This document shows positions 17,638 to 26,168 of a DNA stretch of 64,000 nt, piece after piece (position 1 is the stretch's first letter; every line of letters begins with the position of its first letter). The notes beneath the pieces were generated by a model. The model saw only the letters and a program-made list of their open reading frames with translations. It was not told where the DNA came from and searched no databases. Source of the DNA: CAZJYI01 sp964550025. GTDB taxonomy: Bacteria > Verrucomicrobiota > Kiritimatiellia > UBA8416 > CAYOBW01. The translations under genes were made by a program, and so were the position numbers. The stretch lies in contig CAZJYI010000010.1 in NCBI GenBank assembly GCA_964550025.1, positions 1-64,000 on the forward strand. Reading direction: 5' to 3'.

Positions 17638-19986
17638 ATGCCCGCACCGCGTACGCTGTTCAGCCAGGAGGCAGCATGGAGCGCTCGTTGCCGCCGCAAA
17701 GCGGCCGCCCTGCTCGCGATCCTTGCCGTGGGCACGACGGCAGGTCTGTCCGCAACCAATGCACCGCCCGCCAAGGCGCCCGCACCCTCCCCGCCGGCCG
17801 CCAAAGCTCCGGCGATAACCCCGGAACCGAGGCCGGCTGCACAGGCGGCTGAGCCCAAGGCAACACCGCCGGCCGCAAAGCCGGCGCCGAAGCCAGCCAC
17901 TCCACCCCCGACACCGAAACCGCAGACAACCCCACCGCCGGTGACAACGCCCAAGCCAAAGGCACCACCCCCATCGGTGACGAAGCCGAAAAGGAAACCC
18001 TCAGTGTCGGAACGCAAGGCGAAGGTCAAGCCTCCGCTTGAGGAGCGGAAGTTCCAGGCCAGGCTGGAGGCGATCAGGCAGGGGTTCGGACGATACCCCG
18101 CGTCATCCCGTCACAGGTATCCGGACAAGATTCTACGCGCCGTGGTGTTTCTGGAGACCGTGGAAGACAAGGAGCAGGCGGAGGACCTGCGCCGCGAGCT
18201 TTTCGGTGAGGGTACAACGGCGGACAAGGCCTACGGTTTCTTCCGGGAGTTGTTGGGCGGCAAACTGGAGTGCGCGCTGGACCTGTACGACCTTCTGCCC
18301 CAGGCAAGGTGGCAGGAGGTAGTGCTTGAATTGCGGCGGGACGGAAAATCGAAGTCGAGTGAGACGTACCACGACGCTGCCGTTGCGTTGCACCTGTTGG
18401 GGCTCTGCGGGCCCTACGTGTCCTCGACGAGGACCAAAGTGGCGCTCAAGGTCGTCGTCAATGTGTCGGACGGATTGCGCGGGAAGCTCTTCCGGGTGAT
18501 CGAGGAAGCGGTGCGGTCCGGCAAGCGGGACACGTTCCTTGGGCGTCTCCGGATGCATCTTGCGTACGCACTCAGGGGCGGCAAGCTGATCGATCCGCAT
18601 TGGTGCCGGCTTCTGTCAGACATTACCGATACAGGGAATGGGCAGCTCGATCTCGTTCGTTCTCTGCGATTGGTGAAAGACGGCGAGCTGGCCGAGGATC
18701 TCGCCCTGCGCGCGGTTGCCGCGCACCCGACCCACGGTCGCCTGGCCATGGAAGTCTTCAACCTGCTCCGACGTATAAAGAGGGACAAGGAGGCCTTTGT
18801 GGTCATGCTCGATGCCGAGGAGCGCGTGCCCTATCCCGAGCGACGCAAAGTGCGGACGCACTACTTCACGATGCTACGCTATGAGCATTACCGGTCGAGT
18901 TCTTCCAAGCGACCGCCGGTGGAAGGTGTGATGACATTCGCGGAAGAGCGTACGGAGCGCCGGTACGCCGCCATTTGGCCCGGGGACCTCGAGTCACAGA
19001 TGGCCTGGGGCGACGTTCACGCGGTGGAACGCAAGACGCAGGAAGCTCTCGCGGCGTACCGGCGTGTTTGCCTGGAGGCGGATGACGCGGCCCTTCGCTG
19101 GACGGCCTGGGTGGCTTGGGCGGAATGCGATGCCCTGTCGGCGTGGCGCCAGCGCTGCCGGATCGAGGACGTTCGAGCAGATGCGACGAACGCGCCGGTG
19201 TCGGCGGAGGTTTTCCTGCAGTCTCAGTGCGCGGCGGCCCTGGCTGCCGGGGGGATCGAGGAGGCGTTGGGCTGGGCGCGGGAGCGACTGAAGGCTGAGA
19301 AGGAGCAGGAGAGCGTCGACGTACTGCTCCCGATCGCGTCGGCCATGGCATGGTTGGCGGGGGACGAAGCATACGCCCTCGGCCTGTTGGCGAGCGCCGA
19401 GGGTACGGTGAAGGCACGGACGATTGACATTGTTCTCGGGCTGCCGCGCGGTCAGATTGCGGCGTCGGGCGTTCTCTCCGCGTTACTCACGCAGGCGATC
19501 ACGCGTCGTCTGAAGGGAGATCTTGAAGGTCGCGATTCGTGGGGGGCCGCCGCGCGGCTGGCAATCCGCCTGGTCCCGTCATGCGAACCGTCACAAACCG
19601 TGGTCGGGATTTGGCAGGCGGTGACCCGGGCGTATCCGAAGGAGTCCGACATCGCGGCAAAGGAGCTTCAGGCGAAGCTGAACGAAGCCGCTCTCTTCTG
19701 GGTCGATGCCCGTCCCGAAAACGATACGGACCTCAAGGCCGTGCTCTATGGAGCGGCCTATCACGCGTACAGGGGCTATGGCCACAACGTGCATGCCAAC
19801 GCGTCATCCCTGTTCCTGAAGTGCCTCGAGCGCGCCGCGGAGCGCGAGCTGAGCGCGGTGCAGATCAAGAGCACGGTCTCGTACTTCACCAGGGGATTGA
19901 GAAAGGAAGGCGTCCCCGAGCACACCGCCGCCGCCTGCCGCGAAGCCATCGCCGGCCTTTACCCGGACCTGGCCCGGGCGCCGTAG
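17638..19986 (+). CDS. Secreted alpha-helical repeat protein with proline-rich linker
   Basis: From the ATG at 17638 the protein has 782 residues. A basic N-terminus and hydrophobic core (RCRRKAAALLAILAVGTTAGLSA) form a signal peptide. About 70 residues of Pro/Ala/Lys linker follow (repeats of PKPA and TPPP), then a long helical region with TPR/HEAT-like pairs (AEDLALRAVAAHPTHGRLAMEVFNLL, AAALAAGGIEEALGWARERL). The frame stays open upstream to 17422 through the palindromic element, so an earlier start that translates the repeat cannot be excluded, but no ribosome site favours it. Function is unknown; the proline linker suggests spanning the periplasm or wall. It is bracketed by two related palindromic elements. 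Confidence 0.7.
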   Translation: MPAPRTLFSQEAAWSARCRRKAAALLAILAVGTTAGLSATNAPPAKAPAPSPPAAKAPAITPEPRPAAQAAEPKATPPAAKPAPKPATPPPTPKPQTTPPPVTTPKPKAPPPSVTKPKRKPSVSERKAKVKPPLEERKFQARLEAIRQGFGRYPASSRHRYPDKILRAVVFLETVEDKEQAEDLRRELFGEGTTADKAYGFFRELLGGKLECALDLYDLLPQARWQEVVLELRRDGKSKSSETYHDAAVALHLLGLCGPYVSSTRTKVALKVVVNVSDGLRGKLFRVIEEAVRSGKRDTFLGRLRMHLAYALRGGKLIDPHWCRLLSDITDTGNGQLDLVRSLRLVKDGELAEDLALRAVAAHPTHGRLAMEVFNLLRRIKRDKEAFVVMLDAEERVPYPERRKVRTHYFTMLRYEHYRSSSSKRPPVEGVMTFAEERTERRYAAIWPGDLESQMAWGDVHAVERKTQEALAAYRRVCLEADDAALRWTAWVAWAECDALSAWRQRCRIEDVRADATNAPVSAEVFLQSQCAAALAAGGIEEALGWARERLKAEKEQESVDVLLPIASAMAWLAGDEAYALGLLASAEGTVKARTIDIVLGLPRGQIAASGVLSALLTQAITRRLKGDLEGRDSWGAAARLAIRLVPSCEPSQTVVGIWQAVTRAYPKESDIAAKELQAKLNEAALFWVDARPENDTDLKAVLYGAAYHAYRGYGHNVHANASSLFLKCLERAAERELSAVQIKSTVSYFTRGLRKEGVPEHTAAACREAIAGLYPDLARAP

Positions 19987-20036
19987 ATTCGCTCAGTATC
20001 CCTGTTGCCCACGAAGATCCCAAACAAGGCCACAGA

Positions 20037-20244
20037 CCCCATGCGAAAAGGTGTTGTCGGTGCGAACGCGAGGTAGGACGGTGCTCCTGCGCCGTCCATG
20101 GCGGCAGGACAGAGGCAGATATGGCGAGACAATGGAACAAAGTGCCGCAACTCTCTCTGCTCTGCCTCCTCGTCCTGCCACAGAGGCGGCGCAGGAGCAC
20201 CGCCCTACGGGGGAGGCACACCACCGACCCCTTTTCGCATGGGG
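20037..20244. mobile_element. MITE-like palindromic element with 15-bp terminal inverted repeats (copy 2)
   Basis: Terminal repeats CCCCATGCGAAAAGG at 20037-20051 and its exact complement at 20230-20244 enclose a second palindrome whose arms (20073-20097, 20185-20208) belong to the GTAGGACGGTGCTCC family also seen at 17497-17632. The 208-bp unit has no coding capacity. Its right end continues into the remnant of a leucine-rich-repeat gene, so it seems to have been inserted there. Confidence 0.7.
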
Positions 20245-20372
20245 ATCAGCCAGCGAACAACCCGGCTGTCCGGCAATGCCCTTCGAAGTTCCTCAACACC
20301 TGCATCCGTGACCTCGGTCCCCCGCGGCGTGAGATTCCTGAGGCCGGTTAGCGCGGGGGGATGACGAAGCCG
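20205..20372 (-). pseudogene. Leucine-rich-repeat protein remnant
   Basis: Read on the minus strand, about 45 codons give LTGLRNLTPRGTEVTDAG then VEELRRALPDSRVVR, the C-terminal end of the planctomycete-style leucine-rich-repeat proteins (xxTxVTDAGxxxLxxALPxxxV). The reading frame then runs into the palindromic element and stops at a TAG inside it (20205-20207). There is no start codon and nothing matching upstream, so only a fragment remains. Confidence 0.5.
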
Positions 20373-20398
20373 AGGGCCTGATTAGGGCTCCCAACTCT

Positions 20399-20524
20399 CA
20401 CCGATCGTAATCGCACTCTCTCGCTCCCCGATCATCGCGGAGCGGTTCGGGGGGCGATTGGTGATGGGGAGGAGTGGGATTACGATTGGGGAGGGAACGG
20501 CAGTTCTCACGGATCGTAATCGCA
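20399..20524. repeat. ATCGTAATCGCACTC palindromic mini-repeats, including left direct repeat
   Basis: ACCGATCGTAATCGCACTC at 20400-20418 pairs imperfectly with GGAGTGGGATTACGATTGG further right. Bases 20456-20524 form a 69-base unit that recurs at 22747-22815 with two mismatches. A further partial copy of the TCGTAATCGCACTC word with CGCGGAGCGG follows to about 20575. The same family, with different bases, forms the perfect palindrome at 33528-33615. Confidence 0.7.
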
Positions 20525-20783
20525 CTCTCTATCGCGCGAATCCTCCGCGGAGCGGGTTGGGGGTGAGTTACCTCGCACGAGCCCCTGTCATGTGTCGGTC
20601 CATACTATCTGTCACAACGCGCTTGCCCTTGAGCCGTGACAGGAAAAGCCCGACCAAAAGAACCCGCGATGAGCAGTGATCGAGCACAGCGAGAACCAAT
20701 CCGCGAGTGCATTTGGGTGTCGGGAAGTCATGTGCTCCCGGCAAAAGGGGAGGGAACTGGATGGTGCTCTTCCCTGTCGGAGG

Positions 20784-21413
20784 TCATGGGAAGAAGAGTC
20801 GGTTGAGCCACGAGACCAGCGTGTCCACCTCGGCGACGTGAGGATCGAGGAAACGAGCCGTGATCGCCGTGCCGAGAGGCCTGCCCGGCTCCTCTTGCCA
20901 TGCGAGCCAAGTGTGAATAATGGCCTTCGGGTTTTCCAACTCGCTGAAACGACGATCATCTTCCGGTATTGTGGCGACACTCGCCTCGACGTGATCGAAC
21001 AGGTTGCTTGGTTGCGGCACGAGAAACCTCAGGAAATCCTCAAGAATGCCGTCAGTCCGATTGTCAGGCATGATCCAAATGCCCAGGCGGGGAAGGAGCG
21101 TGTCCGCCGGAGGGTCGAGTATCGTCCCATCGGCAGCAGGCTGTTCCGGCACTTGCCCATAGCCAACCGCAATGATCCTGTCACGCACGGATTGCCACCG
21201 GGCACTCATGTCGGTGTCCGCATCGATGATTACCCCAATGACATCACCTTCTTCGCTCGCCTTCAGACGCACCGGGACGCTTTCGAGGAGCCTGTCGACA
21301 CCACCATGCTGCTTCACTTCGTCAAGGTGAGGGACGTTCCGATTCCCGCAGATGTGCTTCAAGACGTGCTCGTCGTCAGTTCCTTCAACCAGGAGTATCT
21401 TGCGGTCTGCCAC
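20784..21413 (-). CDS. TOPRIM-domain protein (DUF3226-like), partner of the OLD-like ATPase
   Basis: A 209-residue protein with a TOPRIM fold: the glutamate strand KILLVEGTDDEHVLKH (E10) and the acid pair VIIDADTD (D65, D67) are the metal-binding residues of OLD-type nucleases and primases. The later helical part (GILEDFLRFLVP, ENPKAIIHTWLAWQEEPGRPLGTAITAR) is typical of DUF3226-like proteins coupled to AAA_15/AAA_21 ATPases. The GTG at 21413 comes one base after the ATPase stop and 9 bases after GAGG; an alternative GTG at 21437 overlaps the ATPase. Together the pair resembles a split OLD nuclease, and two-gene ATPase/TOPRIM modules such as PARIS and Gabija are anti-phage systems. Confidence 0.75.
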   Translation of the reverse strand: MADRKILLVEGTDDEHVLKHICGNRNVPHLDEVKQHGGVDRLLESVPVRLKASEEGDVIGVIIDADTDMSARWQSVRDRIIAVGYGQVPEQPAADGTILDPPADTLLPRLGIWIMPDNRTDGILEDFLRFLVPQPSNLFDHVEASVATIPEDDRRFSELENPKAIIHTWLAWQEEPGRPLGTAITARFLDPHVAEVDTLVSWLNRLFFP

Positions 21414-21414
21414 G

Positions 21415-22542
21415 TCAGCGCACCTCGATTCTCTCACGGGTCGCCACGGCGAGCTCGTCCTCAGCGAAGACGGTAGGGACTACGTCGTCTCCTTTGCAGG
21501 CAAGGCGGACAAGCACGCCTTCCTCCGGTGTCTCTGACGCAGCCATCTGAAACGCCTCGATCGAATCCCAACTATGTGAAGTGGCGAAAACCTGAACGTC
21601 GAGTTTCTTGGCCAAGCGAAAGACCGCACGCCAAGCGTCGAGCTGAACTGTGTAGTGCATACCATTCTCGAACTCATCAACCAACAAGAGTCCGTCCTTG
21701 GCGTTCACCAGAGACAGGACAATGCCAAACAGACGGTTCAACCCGTCGCCGTACGAGCGAAGAGGGACGGGCCGCGCAATGTTGTCTGCGCGCACGATGG
21801 CCGTGCGCCTTCGTCGCGGGCCCTCTCCACCAATCATTGAGACGGCAACAATCTCGGGATCGATAATACGAAGAGCATCCACGACATCATGCTCTCTCTC
21901 TGACAGGGCAATCCTGTCCCACAAGGGGCCAAGAGTAGCGGTTCGTTCTCCGCCATAGGGGCTCACAAACATACAAGGCATCCGAGGTTCATCAGTGATG
22001 TCAGCCCGAGTGGGTCGTGCTCTGTATGGGTGCCGGCGAAAGCGTTCCAGCGGTATCACTCGTCTCCCATGGGGCGCTTCTATCACCAGGGCAGGCAAAC
22101 CGCCGCTATCGCCGAATAGGTCGGAAACCAGCGGAACAAATCGTCTCGTGCCATCCGGCTCGCGCTCTTCCGAGAACCAGCCGATGGAGAGAGCCAGTCT
22201 CATTGGTCGCCGTCCATCGTTCGCCGTGATGATTATCGGGTCGGGGCTTCCGACAAGCTCGGGGAACCCACTGAAGAGCGCGGAAATCCGGAACACGCTT
22301 TCAAAGTCTTCTGGCCGCCCCATCTCCTCCGCTTCGCTCATATCTTCTTCGCGGTAGTGGAGGATGTCAGAAATCACCGCCGGCGAGGCATTGGAGGTGA
22401 GTATTCTGAGCGCTTCAAGCAGTGAGGATTTCCCGGTGTTGTTCTTGCCCGTAATCAGGTTCACACGTCCCAGGCCATGTATCTTGAGTACGCGGAACGC
22501 GCGGAATCTCTCCAGCACAACTGATCGGATGCCAGGAATCAT
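21415..22542 (-). CDS. OLD-like AAA ATPase (AAA_15/AAA_21)
   Basis: A 375-residue ABC-type ATPase close to RecF/OLD. The N-terminal strands SVVLERFRAFRVLKIHGLGRVNLITG lead to Walker A GKNNTGKS (residues 32-39); RSYGDGLNRLF replaces the ABC signature; Walker B is LLLVDEFENG (D-E at ~289-290); the H-loop is ATSHSWD. The protein lacks its own TOPRIM domain, which is supplied by the next gene downstream, so the two probably form one nuclease or effector. The ATG at 22542 has AAGGAA 8 bases upstream; a longer frame to 22593 lacks one. The pair sits in a repeat-rich accessory region between 69-base direct repeats. Confidence 0.8.
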   Translation of the reverse strand: MIPGIRSVVLERFRAFRVLKIHGLGRVNLITGKNNTGKSSLLEALRILTSNASPAVISDILHYREEDMSEAEEMGRPEDFESVFRISALFSGFPELVGSPDPIIITANDGRRPMRLALSIGWFSEEREPDGTRRFVPLVSDLFGDSGGLPALVIEAPHGRRVIPLERFRRHPYRARPTRADITDEPRMPCMFVSPYGGERTATLGPLWDRIALSEREHDVVDALRIIDPEIVAVSMIGGEGPRRRRTAIVRADNIARPVPLRSYGDGLNRLFGIVLSLVNAKDGLLLVDEFENGMHYTVQLDAWRAVFRLAKKLDVQVFATSHSWDSIEAFQMAASETPEEGVLVRLACKGDDVVPTVFAEDELAVATRERIEVR

Positions 22543-22746
22543 CGCATTGTTCCTTCGTTGATTGAGCAAATGCCGGACAGCTCTCCCCGCCACACGGTGT
22601 CGGCAACGATCTACTCACCGGAAAACAACCGGCCTGCTATTGTCCTTTTGAGAGTCGTTCCGCATCTCCCGGCTCGCTGACTGCACTCTTCACCATATGC
22701 GCGAATGTAGCAGCGGGTGTCCGACTGCACCAGACAAAACAGGCAT

Positions 22747-22815
22747 GATTGGTGATGGGGAGGAGTGGGATTACGATTGGGGCGGGAACGGCTGTTCTCA
22801 CGGATCGTAATCGCA
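22747..22815. repeat. 69-base direct repeat, right copy
   Basis: Identical to 20456-20524 at 67 of 69 positions and in the same orientation. It lies upstream of the ATPase gene, while the other copy lies downstream of the TOPRIM gene. Within it, GGATTACGAT and ATCGTAATC can pair. Confidence 0.85.
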
Positions 22816-22875
22816 GAACGACCTACAGGCAGAGTCTGCCCCAGACACCCACAATGCCGCTCTCCCGCAGAGCCG

Positions 22876-23013
22876 TTAAGTCCCAAATCCAGGCTGCACC
22901 CCGATGAGTTTCGCCGTGTCTCCGGCGGTGTACGTGCCCCTGGCTTCCACGCTGATGTCGAGCCGTCCGCCCGGGTACTCGACCCGCTCGCCCCACTCGT
23001 CGCCGGTTAAGGG
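22876..23013 (-). pseudogene. C-terminal remnant of an unidentified gene
   Basis: On the minus strand a 45-codon open stretch with strong GC-third-position bias reads GDEWGERVEYPGGRLDISVE then ARGTYTAGDTAKLIGVQPGFGT and ends at TAA (22876-22878). Upstream in the same frame there is TGA at 23014-23016 and no start. The composition is that of the end of a secreted or structural protein, but I do not recognise it. It begins next to a REP-like stretch (GGGTGAGTCCTGACACTCA), consistent with a rearrangement breakpoint. Confidence 0.35.
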
Positions 23014-23175
23014 TCATAAGGGGTGAGTCCTGACACTCAACGCTCTCGCAATTAGAGTCTGCAAAAAGGACCGTCCCCAATGCCTCGCCATGCCACCACT
23101 ATGGCACAGTCTATCATCGGCAGCAAAGTCTATTGCCAAGGGCCGCCAGTCCAGTCTCTCCGTCGCGAAAAGCGC

Positions 23176-26079
23176 TCAGAACGACAGAACTACGCGAAGC
23201 CCGATGTCGTAAACCGTGAGCTCCGGATCGAGGGTGTTGCGGTACGCCGAGCGACAGTTGTTGCCGTTGTTGTTCCACGAACCGCCGCGCACCACGCGCC
23301 CCGACCCGCTTGTCTGCGCCGCAGGATGCATAGTCGCCACCGCCCTGTATCTTCCATACCAATCCTCACACCATTCCCATACGTTCCCGTGCATGTCATA
23401 GAGCCCCCATGCATTGGGCTTGAACTGACCAACGGGCATCGTCTTCACGCGGTCGACGCCTTTGCCCCCCCCGCCATTGTGGGAGTCTCCATCGAAGCTG
23501 GCCATCGAGGAATCAAGGTCATTCCCGTAGCAGAACGCAGATGACGTCCCGGCACGGCAAGCGTACTCCCATTCCGCCTCTGTGGGCAGCCGAATGGTTG
23601 CGCCCGTCTTTCGGTTGAGCCACCGGCAGAATGCCTGTGCGCCCTCCCAACTCACTTCTACCATCGGCTGTTCCCAAGACTGGCCGAAAGCCGTGCCGCT
23701 AAGCACATACGAAGCACCGTTTCGTTTCAACGGGCAAGACGAACTGGACCAACCTGCGTCGCCACGCCGCACCGTTTCCTTTAGAAATGCGGCGTATTGC
23801 CGGACCGTGACTTCGTGCGCCGAGACCCAGAACGGCCTGCTAATCCGGACACGGTGCACAGGCTTCTCATCTCTGCCGCCGTCTTCGGAGCCCATCTCAA
23901 ATTCTCCTGGCGGGACGAGACGAAAAATTATGCCGCATTCGTGCGCCAACTCGACGGGCAGACCCTGCGTATGCGCATAGTGCTGCTGACGTTCCCAAGC
24001 TTCGCGGCTACCGGGCGCGAGGGCAGAAAGATCGATCTTCACCTGCTCCGCCGCGGGAACGGGCCGCAGACCGTGCGGAATGCGAACGGCAGGCTCGACG
24101 TGTGTCTCGGGGATGGGTCGGGGCTTGGGTGCGCGCGGACCATGCGGAACGCGAACGGCAGGCTCGACGTGTGCCTCGGGCATGGGTTGGGGCTTGGGTG
24201 CGGGCCCGGGCGCAGGCCGTGGCGCGGGCAAGGCCACGGGCGCCGCCGGCAAGTCTGGAGGTGGCGACGCGTCCTGGGTCCGCTTTCGTCTCACCGCACG
24301 TGCGACAAACATCCCGCCGACCGCGGCGGCGCATACCAGAACGGCGGCCAATGCCCAAACTGCCGCGCGGCGTCTCTTCTGCACCACGTATTCCCGGCGT
24401 TGTCGCTTCCGTTGCACCCCCACAGGAACCAGCCGGCCGCCCTCGGGATGTTCCACGATCCCCTGCGGCACACGCGCCAGCCCGTCCGAAATGCAGATGG
24501 TCTCCATGCCGCTCAATCCCTGTCTACCGGCCAACGCCTTTTCATAACTGCGCAACCACTCGAGCTCACCACGCACCACGTCCAGACGTGATTGTTGCCG
24601 CGCCAGCTCCTGTTCGCTCTCCTCGGTTTCGTGCGGCATGGACAAGTCACGATATTCGGTAATATCCTCGCGCAAACCTGCCGCCGCGTCCTCGAGTTCG
24701 ATGTTGAGCGCCTCCGTATCCTCACGCAGTTGCACAACTACGGACCGCTCTTCAAACAGGAAAAGCCGGTCCTTGCTGCCCGCGATGCCCTGCTCGGCCC
24801 GCTCGTTTCCAGGGTAGACGGCAAGCGCCTGGCGGTAGAGCTCCAGCGCACGTGCCGGTTCGCGGCCGACCAGGGCGTCGGCCTCGTCGAAAAGGCTGCG
24901 AAGTTGCACGGCCGCTTTTCGCCCCACGCCCTCCAGGCGCATTTCGAGTGCTTCGCGACGCGCGGCGGCAACGCCGGTTCGATCCAGTTTTTCGGCCTCG
25001 CGTAGCGCGGCCAATGCTTCCTCGATGTTCCCATCGTGCTCGAAGTTCTCGGCATCCGCCAAGAGCATCTCGATTTGCCGCCGCACCATTTGACGGCGTG
25101 CGGTCTCGTCTTTGCGGTGCTGCTCCCGCTGCGCCTGCTCGATCTGGCGCAGGAGCTTCCTCAGATCGTACGAATGCTCCGCCCGCTTCAAGCCCTCCTC
25201 CACCAGTTCGCGGGCATTCTCGAACTGCTCCGTGGCGAGCCTCTCCCGCGCTTCCGCAATCAGCGCCGCGACGTCTTCGGTGTTGACAATGTCGATCCTG
25301 GGAACCGCGCTCGGAAGGTAGAAGGCGCCGGCCAGGCGACCGAACTTGATGGGCATCTGGTGGAAGCTGTGTGCGCGGGCATAGTCCGTAACCTGCTTCT
25401 CAACGTATTCATAGAGCCTGTCGACCTTGACGCGGCCTTCCATATCGGCCGCAGCGCCTCCCAGCCCTTCCAGCAGGTAGTGCGTAAACAAGCCGTGTTC
25501 GAGGTCGGCGACGCCGCGGGCCTGCTGCTCCTGCGTGCAGGCGGCCACAACGATACGCGAACCGCTCGGGTCCTCGAACGCGGTCTGGATGCTGATCTGG
25601 GCGAGGTCGCGCGTCTGCTCTGCGGCCTTGCGCGTAAGCTCCACGGCGTTGACCGCCGCCCCGCTGTGGCAGGAGTCCAGGATCAAAACAAAATGGCGCG
25701 GCTTGGCCCGCTGCAGCTCGGCGCTGATCGCCTCGAAGCCAAACGCATTGGTATTGGGATTAGGCGGCAACGACGGATCCGCTCCGTATTCCACGGGCAG
25801 AAGAAAACCGCGTGATCCTTCGCACAGACCGTGGCCCGCGTAGTACATAATCACGGAGTCGTTCTGCTGCACGCGCTTAAACGCGCCCCGCATTTTACTG
25901 CCGAGCTCCGTCAAACTCACGTCTTCAAGCTTAATGGCAAAATCCGGTTGGACGGGAAATACCTCGGCCCGGGTGATGTGATCGTAGAAGGCTCGCGCAT
26001 CCTTGATGGCGAAGGCCACCGCAGGCAGAGACTTGTATTTCTCGTTACCGATCACGATCGCATGGATTTGACCTTCCAT
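23176..26079 (-). CDS. Caspase-like protease / coiled coil / TM / FGE-sulfatase-domain protein
   Basis: A 967-residue protein. The ATG at 26079 follows AGGAGG; longer starts lack one. Residues 1-250 are a caspase-fold peptidase (C14): YYAGHGLC supplies His83 and ILDSCHSGA supplies Cys137. Residues ~270-560 are charged helices, probably TPR and coiled coil (EALAALREAEKLDRTG, ARALELYRQALAVYPGNERAEQG). A membrane helix (AAVWALAAVLVCAAAVGGMFV) lies near residue 570, then a Pro-rich linker with an internal repeat (HVEPAVRVPHG and HVEPAVRIPHG). The last ~290 residues are an FGE-sulfatase/SUMF1 domain (FEMGSEDGGRDEKPVHRV, VSWEGAQAFCRWLN, RLPTEAEWEYACRAG, WGLYDMHGNVWEWCEDWYG, VVRGGSWNNNGNNCRSAYRN). 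The C-terminal pattern closely resembles variable regions of diversity-generating retroelement targets. Likely role: outside sensing coupled to an inside protease. Confidence 0.88.
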   Translation of the reverse strand: MEGQIHAIVIGNEKYKSLPAVAFAIKDARAFYDHITRAEVFPVQPDFAIKLEDVSLTELGSKMRGAFKRVQQNDSVIMYYAGHGLCEGSRGFLLPVEYGADPSLPPNPNTNAFGFEAISAELQRAKPRHFVLILDSCHSGAAVNAVELTRKAAEQTRDLAQISIQTAFEDPSGSRIVVAACTQEQQARGVADLEHGLFTHYLLEGLGGAAADMEGRVKVDRLYEYVEKQVTDYARAHSFHQMPIKFGRLAGAFYLPSAVPRIDIVNTEDVAALIAEARERLATEQFENARELVEEGLKRAEHSYDLRKLLRQIEQAQREQHRKDETARRQMVRRQIEMLLADAENFEHDGNIEEALAALREAEKLDRTGVAAARREALEMRLEGVGRKAAVQLRSLFDEADALVGREPARALELYRQALAVYPGNERAEQGIAGSKDRLFLFEERSVVVQLREDTEALNIELEDAAAGLREDITEYRDLSMPHETEESEQELARQQSRLDVVRGELEWLRSYEKALAGRQGLSGMETICISDGLARVPQGIVEHPEGGRLVPVGVQRKRQRREYVVQKRRRAAVWALAAVLVCAAAVGGMFVARAVRRKRTQDASPPPDLPAAPVALPAPRPAPGPAPKPQPMPEAHVEPAVRVPHGPRAPKPRPIPETHVEPAVRIPHGLRPVPAAEQVKIDLSALAPGSREAWERQQHYAHTQGLPVELAHECGIIFRLVPPGEFEMGSEDGGRDEKPVHRVRISRPFWVSAHEVTVRQYAAFLKETVRRGDAGWSSSSCPLKRNGASYVLSGTAFGQSWEQPMVEVSWEGAQAFCRWLNRKTGATIRLPTEAEWEYACRAGTSSAFCYGNDLDSSMASFDGDSHNGGGGKGVDRVKTMPVGQFKPNAWGLYDMHGNVWEWCEDWYGRYRAVATMHPAAQTSGSGRVVRGGSWNNNGNNCRSAYRNTLDPELTVYDIGLRVVLSF

Positions 26080-26140
26080 ATCATCCTCCTGCTCAACGGG
26101 ATAGCGGGCCAACGAATAGCGTTTTACTCCGAGTACTGCG

Positions 26141-26168
26141 AGAATAGCAGGTGGGGCTACGTTGACAA
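26141..26168 (-). promoter_or_regulatory. Candidate promoter of the caspase-FGE gene
   Basis: On the minus strand TTGTCA (26168-26163) and TATTCT (26146-26141) are separated by 16 bases and lie about 60 bases before the ATG at 26079. They match the sigma-70-type boxes at 5/6 and 4/6 positions. The rest of 26080-26419 shows no gene. Confidence 0.35.

Noticed and set aside
20784..22542. Calling the ATPase-TOPRIM pair PARIS (ariA/ariB)
   Set aside because: The TOPRIM protein looks DUF3226-like rather than DUF4435, and family assignment needs a profile search.
23176..23300. Search for a template repeat and reverse transcriptase for the retroelement-like C-terminus
   Set aside because: The variable-region-like sequence occurs only once in the window, and no reading frame has reverse-transcriptase motifs (no YxDD). 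The retroelement link stays a hypothesis.
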